Shown one piece after another: positions 1 through 9,661 of a stretch of 64,000 nucleotides of DNA; within the stretch, counting starts at the first letter, position 1, and every line of letters begins with the position of its first letter. Source of the stretch: Carettochelys insculpta. Taxonomy: Eukaryota; Chordata; Testudines; Carettochelyidae. The position numbers and the translations under genes were made by a program. Below the pieces are notes generated by a model that ran no database searches, was not told the DNA's origin, and saw nothing but the letters and a program-made list of their open reading frames with translations. The DNA is taken from contig NC_134138.1 in the NCBI RefSeq assembly GCF_033958435.1, positions 21,769,098-21,833,097 of the forward strand, written 5' to 3'.

Positions 1-592
1 TAATGTATTGCTCAGGCCATTATCTAATTAATATAATTCAGGGTTACCTATTTATGATGTTTTCAAATAAAGACTTGTTCAATGTGCCTTACAAGACAGA
101 GAGGACAAATTGGTTTCTATCTGGACTCTTGTTTGTCAGTCTCTGTATGTTTTTTAAATTGAGATTTGGGTGGTGATGTTGTGGAATGTGCCTTTCCAAG
201 GAGTAACATGCTGTTTTGTCAAGGTCTACATACAGCATGCAGAAGTGATTCTCAGTTACAAATGCTCATCTGCCTTAAAAGCATCAGTGGTATGTGTTCT
301 TATGTTCAGGGATTGGGAGAGGAAGCCCTGTACGGGAAGCCCCTGTATTTAGGTAACTGGTTGTAATTAAGCCCTGTACAGGAAGCGCCTGTATTTAGGT
401 AACTGGTTATAATTAAGCACAAGACTTTAAATATATTGAACATTTGTATTGATTTTAAATATAACAGTTGTCAGTGTTAATGTGCATTTAAATGCCAATT
501 ATAAATCACAGGAATATTTGGAAATTTTGTCTTTTACCTCTGCAAAGATGAGTTGATTTATTCTTTAAGCAGCCTTGTTGATAACAAATACA
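1..592. other. Unique intergenic or intronic DNA
   Basis: No gene or recognisable transposon is visible. The sequence is AT-rich with only short open frames. The one structured part is a 46-bp tandem duplication at 324-415, listed separately. It could be the first part of a 5' intron of CYRIB or intergenic sequence; nothing here decides which. Confidence 0.5.
324..415. repeat. Two-copy 46-bp tandem duplication
   Basis: Two adjacent 46-base units, 324-369 and 370-415, both begin with agccctgtac and contain tatttaggtaactggtt. They differ at about three positions. This is a simple local duplication with no sign of coding or mobile function. Confidence 0.85.
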
Positions 593-785
593 TGTTCTTC
601 GAGTGATTGCTTGTGCATTCCAAGTTGGGTGTGCACTGGAGCATGCCCAGTTGCCAGAAGCCTTTTGCCCTATCCAGTAGCCATAGGGTTAGTGCAGTGT
701 CCCTTGGAGTGGTGCCTGTATGGTGACAAATATATGCGTCGCCCGACCCACCCTTCAGCTCAGTTCCTTCTCACAGCACTGTCAG
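593..785 (+). repeat. E1 left inverted terminal repeat
   Basis: This segment pairs imperfectly with the right end of E1 (about 6712-6905), including the shared gtgggtcggg block and the ccaacttgga block near the tip. The first 40 bases are also mirrored in the internal complementary region near 6573-6620. Confidence 0.8.
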
Positions 786-970
786 TTGCTGAAGCTTTCT
801 CTTCTTTCGTAATTGACTGGTAGCCATCACTTGTAAATTAGTTAATAATTTTTAGTATAAATAGGTGTAAATAGTTTAGGTAGTTACTTATCACTTGTAA
901 ATAGCTTTTGCTCAGTTATCAGTGATCTGAGGTGGGACTTTAACCCCTCTGGGCACTTCAGTGCTAAGGG

Positions 971-1129
971 ATGCCTGGCTTTCTAGGTTTCAAAACCTGT
1001 TGGAAATGTGGCAACCCTATGCCCAAGAGTGATCTGCATAGGACTTGTTTGAGTTGCTTTGGTGACACACACCTTCGTGAACATTGCACCATTTGTAAGG
1101 CCTTCAAACCTAGGACTCTAAAGAAGTGA
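971..1129 (+). pseudogene. E1 Gag N-terminal fragment with cysteine cluster
   Basis: A 52-codon open frame starts at ATG 971 and ends at TGA 1127-1129. It carries a zinc-binding-like pattern: CWKCG, then CLSCFGDTH, then CTIC, which makes three Cys-x2-Cys pairs and a histidine. The same position in E3 has a related Cys-rich stretch, so this is the start of the DIRS Gag-like ORF cut short by a stop. Past the stop, frames up to about 2160 keep Ser/Thr/Pro-rich Gag-like sequence with many stops and frame changes. No function remains likely. Confidence 0.65.
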
Positions 1130-2160
1130 GCACAACATTTAAAAGTCCTACTAATGGAAGTGGCCTTGTGCCCAGACACTTCCCCTGCAGAAGCTCAGAA
1201 CAGTGCATTGTCAGTGCAGAGCACTCCGGCACCATCAGTATCGTCAGAAAGCTCCCAAAGTCGGGACCAGGGGTCAGCGCCTAGCACTAAAAGGTGACAC
1301 AGAAGCCAGTCCCTGGTGCCTCGCAAGAAGAGGCACGAATGGGACTGGTCCTCTGAAAGGTTCAAGAGACAAGAACCCTCTAAGGTGTCTGCCAGATTGC
1401 ACCATGTTTTGGGTTGTGACGTGTGGACGTTGACGCCAGCTTGATGCAGGAGTCCACACACTCCAAGGCTGACCTCAAATCTGGAGGCATTAAGTGCAGT
1501 GCAGGGCCTGTTACACATCACTGTGCCTGGACCAACACCATGCCAGGAGTCCCCATCGCCACTGGAAGGACCATCCCACACACAGGTGCCAAAGCAAACC
1601 ACCAGGCAGGAGTCATCCTTTATGACACCGTTGCATTTCCTGGCACCGGACCAGCCTCCACAAGGCAGATCTATGATGAACTGTTCAGCACACCTTATCA
1701 CATGGTTCCAGGGAGACGGGCCCCAGGGCACCATCCTGGTCATCAGAGTTGGCATCAGAGTCTGACTCTCATTGCTCTAGCTCAGTCGGGAGCAGGAGCA
1801 CAAAATCATCATGCCACAGCAGATGTTGGCACCAGAGTTATCACCCTGAGGATGAAGGTTGGCAGGTGTCACTCAAGGCACACCTCCATGGCCCTTTTGG
1901 AGCCTGTGGGCGATCCATGAAATGCAAGGGCAGGCTGTGGGACACCCTACTAGCAGCACCATCAGCTTCACTGGGGGCACCTCTACCGGAACCATCAAAA
2001 GGGCTGACCGTGTCAGAGGCCCCTTTGATGAGCTCGGCACCATCAGAGATGGCACCAACTCAACTTTAGGCGCTGCCCTTGCAGGCACCAGGACTCACAG
2101 CACCATTGCTAATGGCACCAGTGGGCCTGTTGCTGTCGCAGGTGCCGAACTACCCTGATG
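1130..2160 (+). pseudogene. E1 Gag-like remnant, low complexity
   Basis: This stretch lies between the Cys-rich start and the RT remnant. It reads as Ser/Pro/Thr-rich peptide scattered over three frames, with recurring ggcacc codon pairs like those in the Gag of E2 and E3. Stops and frameshifts are frequent. I assign it by position and composition only. Confidence 0.45.
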
Positions 2161-2254
2161 TGTGCATAATGCAGCCCACGTTTTTATTGGGTGCTCTACC
2201 CCAGGCACCGAGCACGGCACCGCAGACAATGGTGCTGGGGACTCAAACAAGGGA

Positions 2255-2540
2255 AGTGGAACCCCTCTTGCCATTTTGTGGTGGGAAAGGACCATTATCA
2301 GTTCACAGTCCTTCCGTTTGGTCTACCCTCTGCCCTGAGGGTCTTCACCAAATGCATGGCAGTGGTGGCAGCCTTCCTATGCAGGCAGGGGGTGCACCTC
2401 TTTCCCTACCTGGATGATTGGCTGGTCAGGGATAGCTCACAGCGCCAGGTAGCACAGCACATGCAGCTGATACGACAAAAGTTCGATACATTCGGTCTCA
2501 TGGTAAACAAGGTGAACTCAATGTTGACCTCCACCTAAGT
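2255..2540 (+). pseudogene. E1 reverse transcriptase fragment (YLDD box)
   Basis: The open frame that runs to 2538 contains the RT core VLPFGL-type segment and then PYLDDWL. The catalytic Tyr-Leu-Asp-Asp is at 2407-2418. In E3 the N-terminal RT domain (DAYFHI-type block) precedes this point, but here it is missing and gag-like sequence joins directly. The frame ends soon after the YLDD box. This is the only one of the three large DIRS copies that keeps both aspartates, yet it is heavily truncated. Confidence 0.75.
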
Positions 2541-2639
2541 AATGGATTTTGGGGGGCTCTACTAGAGGCAGGACAGGCCAGGGCCTTCCTGCCACTAAAC
2601 AGGTTTCAGGCCATGGCATCTCTTATCTATGAATTGATT

Positions 2640-3148
2640 GAGTTCCCCATCACGACGGCCAGAGGCTGTCTCAGGTTGTTGGATCACATGGTGGCATGCA
2701 TGTTTGTAGTCCAGCACGCCAGACTGCGAATGCATCCTTTCCCCACTTGTGGCTTGCCTCCATGTACCGGCCTGTCAGGGACAACGTAGACATGTTGTTG
2801 ACAGTCCCTCCACCAGTGCTGTTAACCCTACGCTGGTAGCGGGACACTCGAGTGGTTGACATGGGAGTGCCTTTCAACTCCCCACAACCCTCCCTCTCTC
2901 TAGTCATGGACGCCTCAGACTTGGGCTGGGTGGCACCTCTGGAAAGAGCCAGACCCAGGCCTTTTGGAACAAGGAGGAGGCCCAGCTCCACGCAAATGTT
3001 CGAGAACTCAGGGCCGTCAGGCTCGCATGCGAGGTGTTTCAAAACAGTTTAAAGGGTCAATGTGTTGCTGTGAACACAGACAATACCACAGCAATGTACT
3101 GTATAAACAAGCAAGAGGGCGCATGCTCTTCTCCCTTGTGTCACAAGG
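2640..3148 (+). pseudogene. E1 RT thumb and RNase H, first part
   Basis: Translation across 2640-2850 gives the connection segment (RLLDHMVACMFVVQHARL) that matches the LGHMAAATF region of E2 and E3. At about 2905-2935 the RNase H start MDASDLGWVAP supplies the first catalytic Asp. At 3061-3115 a second Asp-containing segment (NTDNTTAMY-like) follows, in a shifted frame. The domain is then cut at about 3148 by the CR1 insertion and resumes at 4979. Confidence 0.7.
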
Positions 3149-3440
3149 TCATAAGAACATAAGAGTGGCCATTCTGGGTCAGACCAAAGGTCCATTCAGC
3201 CCAGTAGCCTGTCTGCCGACAGTGGCCAGTGCCAGGTGCCCTAGAGGGGGTGGACAGAAGACAATGATCAAACGATTTGTCTCCTGACATCCATCTCCAG
3301 CTTCTGACAATCAGAGGTCAGGGACACCATTCCTGTCCTTGGCTAATAGCCTTTTATGGACCTAACCTCCATGAATTTATCTAGCTCTTTGTTAAATAGT
3401 CCTAGCCTTCACAGTCTCCTCTGGCAAGGAGTTCCACAAG

Positions 3441-3790
3441 TTAACTATGCGCTGAGTGAAGAAAGCTTTTAGTTTTAAACTTGCTACCCATTAATTTCAT
3501 TTGGTGTTCTCTAGTTCCTGTATTATGGGCGAAAGTAAATAACTTCTCTTTATTCACCCTCTCCACACCTGTCATTATTTTATATACCTCTATCATGTCC
3601 CCCCTCAGATCTTTTTGAAGTTCTTCACAGTCTGCCTTTGTCTCGACTATCTTGAACAGTTTAGTTCCATCTGCAAACATTGCCACCTTGCTGTTCATCC
3701 CCTTCTCCGAATCATTTTATGAATAAATTGAACAGGATTGGTCCTAGGACTGACCCCTGGGGGACACCACTAGTTACCCCTCTCCATTCG
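3441..3790 (-). pseudogene. CR1 reverse transcriptase C-terminal remnant
   Basis: The minus strand carries a [12 protein letters not shown] RT box (about 3760-3730), then FADGTKLF (3690-3665), which corresponds to the catalytic FADDTKL box with Asp changed to Gly. It ends with the CR1 C-terminus containing LFTFAHNTGTREHQ (about 3540-3500). The central RT between the endonuclease and this piece is deleted. Confidence 0.75.
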
Positions 3791-3985
3791 GAAAATTTAC
3801 CATTTATGCCTATCCCTCACTGCTTGTTTTACATGGGTGTTAACCCATGGTGGCTCTTTTTTCGGTCTCTTAGTATGTTTTTTAATTTGGAGTATACATT
3901 TAAGTTGGGCCTCTATTATAGTGTCTTTAAGAAGCTTCCCTGCAGCTTGCAGGGTTTTTGTTCTAGTCATTCTGGGTTTTAATTT

Positions 3986-4749
3986 TTATTTAACTAACCT
4001 CCTCATTTTTGCGTAATTCCCCCTTTTGAAATTAAGTGCCAGAGTGTTGGACTGCTGAGGGGTTCTTCGCACCACAGGACTATTAAATGTTGTTACATTA
4101 TGATCACTATTTCCAAGTGGTCCTGTAATAGTGACCTCGTGGACCAGATCCTGCATTCCACTCAGTACTAAATGGAGACTTGTCCCTCCATTTGTGGGTT
4201 CCCATACCAGCTGCTCCAAGAAGCAGTCATTAACGGCATCGAGAAATCTTATTTCTTCATCTCGTCCTGATGTGACATGTACCCAGTCAATATGGGGATA
4301 ATTGAAATCCCCCATTACTATTGAGTGTTTTATATTGGTAGCCGCTCTAATCTCCCTTAACATTTCAACATCATTATCGCTGTCCCGATCAGGCGGTCAA
4401 TAATATATCCCTACTGCTGTATTCTTAGTAGAGCTTGGAATTTCTATCCACAGTGATTCTAGGGAATATTTTGGTTCATTTAAAACTCTTATTTCATTTG
4501 ATTCTACATTATCTTCCACATACAGTGCCACTATGCCACCCACACGGCCCATTCTATCCTTCCGATTTTATATCCTTGTACGATTGTGTCCCATACATTG
4601 TCTTCATTCCACCAGATTTCCATGATGCATATTATGTCAGTTTCCTCCTTTAATACAAGGTACTCTAGTTCACCCATCTTATTAGTTAGACTTGTAGCAT
4701 TTGTGTAGAAGCATTTTAAAGATTTGCTTCTGCTTATTTGTCTTGCCAT
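3986..4749 (-). pseudogene. CR1 endonuclease domain remnant
   Basis: The minus-strand frames 4749-4531 and 4363-3986 carry the APE-type endonuclease. The first contains CFYTNATSLTNKMGELE and the EIWW box. The second contains the catalytic MGDFNYPHIDW and the downstream GNSDHN motif with the active-site His. Stops near 4370-4530 separate the two halves, so the domain is not translatable. The enzyme would nick target DNA for target-primed reverse transcription. Confidence 0.8.
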
Positions 4750-4978
4750 CTGAGATGTATTAGATTCTTTTATACATGATTGTCTGATCTAGCCCGTTTG
4801 ATATCTCCCTTCTCTTTTTTACTAAAGCCTAGAGTATCTTTATCGATGAATTCTCCTCTAAGAGGAGTTTCTGTCCAATCCACGTGCTCCTCTGCACCAA
4901 CTGGCTTTCCCCCATCTCTAAGTTTTAAAAACTGCTCTACGATCTTTTTAATGTTTAATGCCAGCAGTCCGGATCCCC

Positions 4979-5310
4979 TTTGATCCTCAGGCTCTGGGAG
5001 TTTTGCATTCAGCATCAAATTCTCCTGAAAGCGTATTACCTGCTGGGGGCCCACAACTCCCTGGCGGACCATCTAAGCAAATTGTTCGTGGACTATGAGT
5101 GGTCACTACACCCTGAAGTGCTGTATTTAATTTTCCAGAACTGGGGACATCCCCAAGTAGACGTATTTGCCTCCTTTTGCAACGTGAAGTGCTGCACATT
5201 CTGCTCATACCAGAATCGGAGCCCAGGATCCTGGGCAGATGCATTCAGCATTCACTGGTTAGGCCCTCTGCTTTACATCTTCTCTGCGGTGCCACACATC
5301 GACTGAACCC
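4979..5310 (+). pseudogene. E1 RNase H end and adjacent methyltransferase-like segment
   Basis: The frame resumes after the CR1 with KAYYLLGAHNSLADHLS, the last RNase H Asp block, followed by HPQVDVFASFCN. The equivalent block in other DIRS elements is the region annotated in that family as a Dam-like DNA methyltransferase. It ends in frame-disrupted sequence after 5306. The exact junction with the first half across the CR1 supports a simple insertion. Confidence 0.7.
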
Positions 5311-5509
5311 CACTCAAAATTTGGTCAGACAGAGCACTGGTCATCCTAGTGCCCCCAGCATGGGCTTGACATCACTGGTACTTGACCCTCTTGGAGCTGT
5401 CCACCTGTGACCCAATCGCGCTCCCATTATGCCCGGACCTGTTGATGCAGGAGGAGGGGAGACTGCAGCACCCCAATCTCCAAGTGCTACATCTCACAGC
5501 ATGGAAACT

Positions 5510-6564
5510 CCATGACTGAAAGCAGTGGAGCTCTTGTGCTCAGAACTGGTGAAAGACATGCTGTTGAACAGCAGGAAGCCCTCCATAAGGGCGATATATG
5601 TAGCCAAATGGAAAAGATTTTCTCTTTGGGCAACTCAAAAGGTGTTATTCCTTGGGCAGACTCCAGTTCCGGTTATTCTGGACTACGTGTTTCTCTTGAC
5701 TCAGGAAGGATTATCGCTATCCTCTATCAAGGTGTACATAGCGGCTATTTCGGCCTTTCACCCTGGGCTGGGCCTGTCATCGGTCTTCTCAGACCCTGTG
5801 GTAAAGAGGTTTATGAAGGGCATGGAAAGGGTCAGGCTGCAGGTGCATCCCCCTGTGCTGGTATGGGACCTCAGTCTGGTATTGCTGAACATAAGGGCAC
5901 CTTTTGAACCCCTCACTTTGTGTTTCCTCCTATTTCGTAGTTACAAAACAGCATTTTTGGTGGCCATTGCTTCAGCCAGGAGAGTGTCGGAACTAAGGGC
6001 CCTGATGGTGGAGTGGATCTGCTCCACACAGTGTTCCACAAGGACAAGGTCAGGTTGAGACCCCACCCGGCATTCTTCACAAAGGTGGTCTCCCCCTTAC
6101 TTTAACCAGGACATTTCCCTACCAGTCTTTTACCTGAAGCTTCATACCTCCCCTAGGAAGCAGAGTCTGCATACTTTGGATGTTGGAGGGCACTGACCTT
6201 CTACATAGACAGGACCAAACCTTTTGGGAAGTCCCAACAGCTGTTTGTGGCAGTGGCAGACAGGATGAAGGGCCTCCCAGTCTCCTCCCAGTGAATCTCT
6301 TCGTGGATGGTGGCGGGCATTAAGGAAAGCTATAAGCTGGCGGGGGTCTTCCCTCCCCCAATCAGAGGTCACTCTACCAGAGCTCAAGCTTCCTCAGCAG
6401 CATATCTGGCCTGGGTCCCTATCCAGGATATCTGCAGGGCAGCCACCTGGTCCTCCATACACACGTTCATGGTCCATTATGCATTGACACAGCACTCTAG
6501 AGATGACACTGTGGTAGGCAGGGCTGTGCTACCTTCCATTTGGGGCTCTAGCCCCACCTCGTAG
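5510..6564 (+). pseudogene. E1 tyrosine recombinase, frameshifted
   Basis: Tyrosine recombinases integrate the circular DIRS cDNA. The main frame 5525-6058 holds the N-terminal SAM-like domain (AKWKRFSLWAT; GLSLSSIKVYIAAISAFH) and the first catalytic Arg in SARRVSELRAL (about 5975-6005). After a disrupted stretch, the frame 6307-6564 holds HSTRA (the HxxR box, about 6371-6385), the CRAATWSS block and HYAL with the likely nucleophilic Tyr (about 6476). All catalytic residues can therefore be found, but in different frames with stops between. Confidence 0.75.
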
Positions 6565-6572
6565 GCATTGGC

Positions 6573-6690
6573 TTGCATTCACCCAACTTGGAATGCACAT
6601 TAGCAATCCCTTAAAGAAGAGAAGACAGTTACCTGTTCTGTAACTGGTGCTTTTTGACACGTGTTGCTCGTGTCCATTCCAAAACTCTCC
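6573..6690 (+). repeat. E1 internal complementary region
   Basis: The first half (cacccaacttggaatgcaca and following) is the reverse complement of the left tip of E1. The second half (cagttacctg... to gtgttgctc) is the reverse complement of the right tip at about 6885-6927. This fused mirror image of both ends is the hallmark of DIRS-1-like elements, where it is thought to template circularisation of the cDNA. Mismatches show that the copy is old. Confidence 0.75.
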
Positions 6691-6711
6691 CGCCTTCCCC
6701 ACTGTCGGAGT

Positions 6712-6929
6712 AGCTGGCAAGAAGGAACGGAGTGGGGTGTGGGTCGGGTGGCATATAGTGGTCACCATACAGGTGCCACTCCAGGGGGCGCCACACTGAC
6801 TCTATGGCTACTGCGTAGAGCAAAATGCTTCCAGCAACTGGGCATGCACCAGCGCATACCCAACTTGGAATCAACGTGAGCAACACATCTCAAAGAACAC
6901 CAGTTGTGAAACAGGTAACTGTCTTTTCT
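6712..6929 (+). repeat. E1 right inverted terminal repeat
   Basis: This is the reverse-complement partner of 593-785, with matching blocks gtgtgggtcggg, ccatacaggtgccactcca and gggcatgcacc. It ends with a tail near gtaactgtctt. The boundary is estimated from the internal complementary region. Confidence 0.75.
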
Positions 6930-7901
6930 TGTATTCATACATTATCTGAGTTTAAAGCAAAGCAGTTTGAGGGCTCACATCTTTTAGACATGGCACCATT
7001 CTTGATGTTCATGTTTTCTTACATAAATACTGAGAAGGGTTTTGTCATTCACTGATCATATATTTTGTTGTTCACCAGTTAGGAACAAAATACTTCAGAG
7101 TTCCCCTCAGGGAATCAGTCTGTGGTGCTTGGGAATTTGGTTACATCATGGACTTGTATCAGACTTCCTCTGGATTCAGTAAAAACTGAAATCCATCAGG
7201 AGTGTTATTAGCGTGAAGGGTATGCGCTCAAGTTTTGTTTAGAAAATGTGCCTTTGCTTTCCACTTGTCTGATCTGGACACTGCACTCAGCATCATACCG
7301 ACCCATAAGGCTGTAATGTGCTAAATGATGGTAATCCAATGTGGCATTCCATATGTCTTACTCTTTGAAAGTAGGTCAGGTTTGAGACCACGTTCTTGGC
7401 TAGCTCTTCTGTTTCCCACAACCTATTCCATGTGGTCTGAGCATTGGCTGAAAATACCTTGAGTGCCAAAAGGGATTATTTGCAGCTTGAAGAGGATAGT
7501 CAGAATTTTGTGGAATGAGTGATTAGTAGCATTTATCTTTTCTGGCTTTATCTTGCTAGCTTTGTGGCAACAGAAAACAAAAGTATAATAAAACCTCAGA
7601 GTTCCCAGTACCTTGGAAAATGAGGTTGGCTGTAACTCTGAAGAAAACATAGTAGTGGTTCTTTTGAAAGTTTACAACTGAACATTGACTTAATACAGCT
7701 TTGACGTTTTACTATGCAGAAGAAAAATGCTGCTTTTGAGCATCTTAATTTAAATGAAACAAGCAGTGAAACAATTTCCTTACCTTTCCAAATATTTTTA
7801 AATTTCGCCTTTATTTTTAGTAGTTTAACACAGTACTGTACTTTATTTTTCTTCTATTTGTCTTGGTTTTGTTTTATCTTTTCTACTGCCGGAAGGCATA
7901 A
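6930..7901. other. Spacer without recognised feature
   Basis: AT-rich DNA lies between E1 and E2. Only short open frames are present. I see no repeat family, RNA gene or exon that I can defend. Confidence 0.5.
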
Positions 7902-8067
7902 TTCTTCTTCGAGTGTCCCCGTGGGTGCTCCACATTAGGTGTTGGGCTCGCCCGGCGCCGCAGATCGGATCTTCCAAGCAGTTTCTGCCGGACCGCGCAT
8001 GCGCCGGTGCGCGCCGCTCCCCCGCGCGCTCCCGGCCATGTGCGCGATCCGGTCCCCGCCAGTTCCT
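7902..8067 (+). repeat. E2 left inverted terminal repeat
   Basis: About 165 bases pair with the right end (13690-13860) with few differences, including the GC-rich core around gcgcatgcgccggtgcgcgc. The first 40 bases (7902-7941) are an exact reverse complement of 13520-13559 in the internal complementary region. Confidence 0.9.
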
Positions 8068-8388
8068 CTTAACCGCCGTCGGCTGCAGACGGAATCCAAC
8101 TAGGCTAAGGCCAAGTAGTGTATTCAATGGCTTTATCTGTTTTTTCTTAAAGTTTTTTCAGGCACTTAGGCTACTATAAGCTAGCCGTTTGTTATTTTGT
8201 AAAAAAAAAAAAAAAAAAAACAACAACGAACAAGCTAGGAGAGGGACAGCTCAGCCAGTCCCAGTAACAAGCGCCGGAGGCCAGGAGCTAGGGCTATCAG
8301 CCCTCCGGCTAAGGCAGACCATCGGACGGGGAAAACGGCACAAAGAAGGTGCTAAGTACCCACTTAAAAACACAAAGACTCACCAACA

Positions 8389-9661
8389 ATGTCCTCTTCA
8401 GGCTTTAAAAAAAAAAAAAAAAATGCTGCTTCTTGACAAGGCCCTCCAGCCAGAAGTGCCGGAGCGGCCGCAGCAGGAGGGACCCTCCGGGGCCCTTAAA
8501 AGGAAAGCTGCCTCCCTCACCCCATCAGCGCAGAAACGGAGGAAAGTATCTCCAGCCCGATCCCTGCCGGCAGCAACAGCGAGCGGGACGGGAGGAGCAA
8601 GCAGCCCCCAGCCGCAGCAACAGCTGATCGGCGGCGGCACGGAGAGCCACGTGGAAGCGGCTCAGCCTCCAATACTCAGCCAGCCGCCCCGCACCGCAGG
8701 CAGGGCGGCGGCTAAGCAAACGCCGGTACTGGCGGCACCGCAGGCAGCGGCACCGACCCCCGGGGAACCGGCGGTGCAGAGCGCGCAGGCACGCAGCCTG
8801 CCGGCACCGGAGGACACCGCACATGCGGCATCGCCCTCGAGCGTGCCGAGCTCGGTGCAGACGGGGCCGGAATCCCCTGTATGCTCCCCAGCCCGATCCC
8901 TGCCGGCAGCAACAGCGAGCGGGACGGGAGGAGCGAGCAGCCCCCAGCCGCAGCAACAGCTGATCGGCGGCGGCACGGAGAGCCACGTGGAAGCAGCTCA
9001 GCCTCCGATAATCAGCCAGCCGCCCCGCACCGCAGGCAGGGCGGCGGCTAAACAAGCGCTGGTACCAGCGGCACCGCAGGCAGCGGCACCGACCCCTGGG
9101 GAACCGGCGGTGCAGAGCGCGCAGGCACGTAGCCTGCCGGCACTGGAGGACACCGCACGTGCGGCACCGCCCTTGAGCGTGCCGAGCTCGGTGCGGACGC
9201 CGGAATGCCCTGTATGCCCCCCAGCCCGATCCCTGCCGGCAGCAACAACGAGCGGGACGGGAGGAGCGAGCAGCCCCCAGCCGCAGCAACAGCTGATCGG
9301 CGGCGGCACGGAGAGCCACGTGCAAGCGGCTCACCCTTCGATAATCAGCCAGCCGCCCCGCACCGCAGGCAGGGCGGCGGCTAAACAAGTGCCGGTACCA
9401 CCTACCCCCGGAAAACCGGCGGTGCAGAGCGCGCAGGCACGCAGCATGCCGGCACCGAAGGACACCGCACATGCGGCACCGACTTCGAGTGTGCCGAGCT
9501 CGGTGCGGACGTGGCCGGGATCCCCTGTATGTCAGGGGCGGAGTTACCTCCTCAAGGGAGGGGGAAGACTGCACACAAGAGGAGGCATTGCAGCCCCTCT
9601 CCGCACAGGGCTGTGTAGTTGCTTTCTCACAGCCCTCCGCTATGTTGCAGACTCCAACTAG
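8389..9661 (+). pseudogene. E2 Gag-like ORF with triplicated unit
   Basis: The likely start is ATG 8389, with SSSGFKK after it as in E3. An A-run at 8409-8423 then replaces the Cys-rich segment found in E1 and E3 and shifts the frame. The long open frame from there to 9661 is Ala/Pro/Gln/Ser-rich, with a basic KRRK patch. It contains three in-frame copies of a unit of about 112 residues starting at 8552, 8888 and 9221 (ARSLPAATASGTGG...). The third unit lacks about eight residues. E3 has only one such unit. The frame ends after LQTPT-like sequence and continues in other frames. Gag would package element RNA, but this copy is broken. Confidence 0.7.
8552..9533 (+). repeat. Three tandem 336/333-bp units inside E2 Gag
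   Basis: The units start at 8552, 8888 and 9221, each opening with ccagcccgatccctgccggc. The spacings of 336 and 333 are multiples of three, so the reading frame is kept. The units are highly similar, which implies recent tandem duplication. The third ends with sequence that joins the rest of Gag near 9533. Confidence 0.92.

Larger units (their letters stand above)
3149..4978 (-). mobile_element. CR1 LINE inserted in E1, reverse orientation
   Basis: The 3' end is at 3149 on the plus strand, where the complement ends in repeated TTCTTATG-type octamers typical of CR1. Reading the minus strand from 4978, one finds a conserved pre-endonuclease segment (GSGLLALNIKK at about 4935-4980), the apurinic endonuclease domain (4749-3986, several frames), a short RT piece with a [12 protein letters not shown] box near 3750, and then the C-terminal RT end (about 3698-3441) and 3' UTR. 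Most of the RT is deleted near 3790-3990. No clear target duplication flanks it, as is usual for CR1. Confidence 0.85.
593..6929 (+). mobile_element. DIRS-like retrotransposon E1, decayed, interrupted by CR1
   Basis: DIRS elements transpose with a reverse transcriptase, an RNase H and a tyrosine recombinase, and they make no target-site duplication. The order here is left inverted repeat (about 593-785), cysteine-rich Gag start, RT fragment, RNase H, tyrosine recombinase, internal complementary region (about 6573-6690) and right inverted repeat (to about 6929). The left 190 bases match the reverse complement of about 6712-6905 with mismatches. The element belongs to a different subfamily from E2 and E3, because its terminal sequence differs. 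A reverse-oriented CR1 splits the RNase H at 3149-4978. The N-terminal part of the RT is deleted near 2160-2270. The outer boundary is accurate to a few bases. Confidence 0.85.

Noticed and set aside
1195..1755. 186-codon minus-strand frame
   Set aside because: It overlaps the decayed Gag of E1 in antisense and shows no family pattern.
8525..9574. 349-codon open frame on the minus strand
   Set aside because: It lies opposite the triplicated Gag unit. Its Arg/Cys-rich repetitive translation is the complement of the Ala/Pro/Gln-coding repeat, so it is a shadow.
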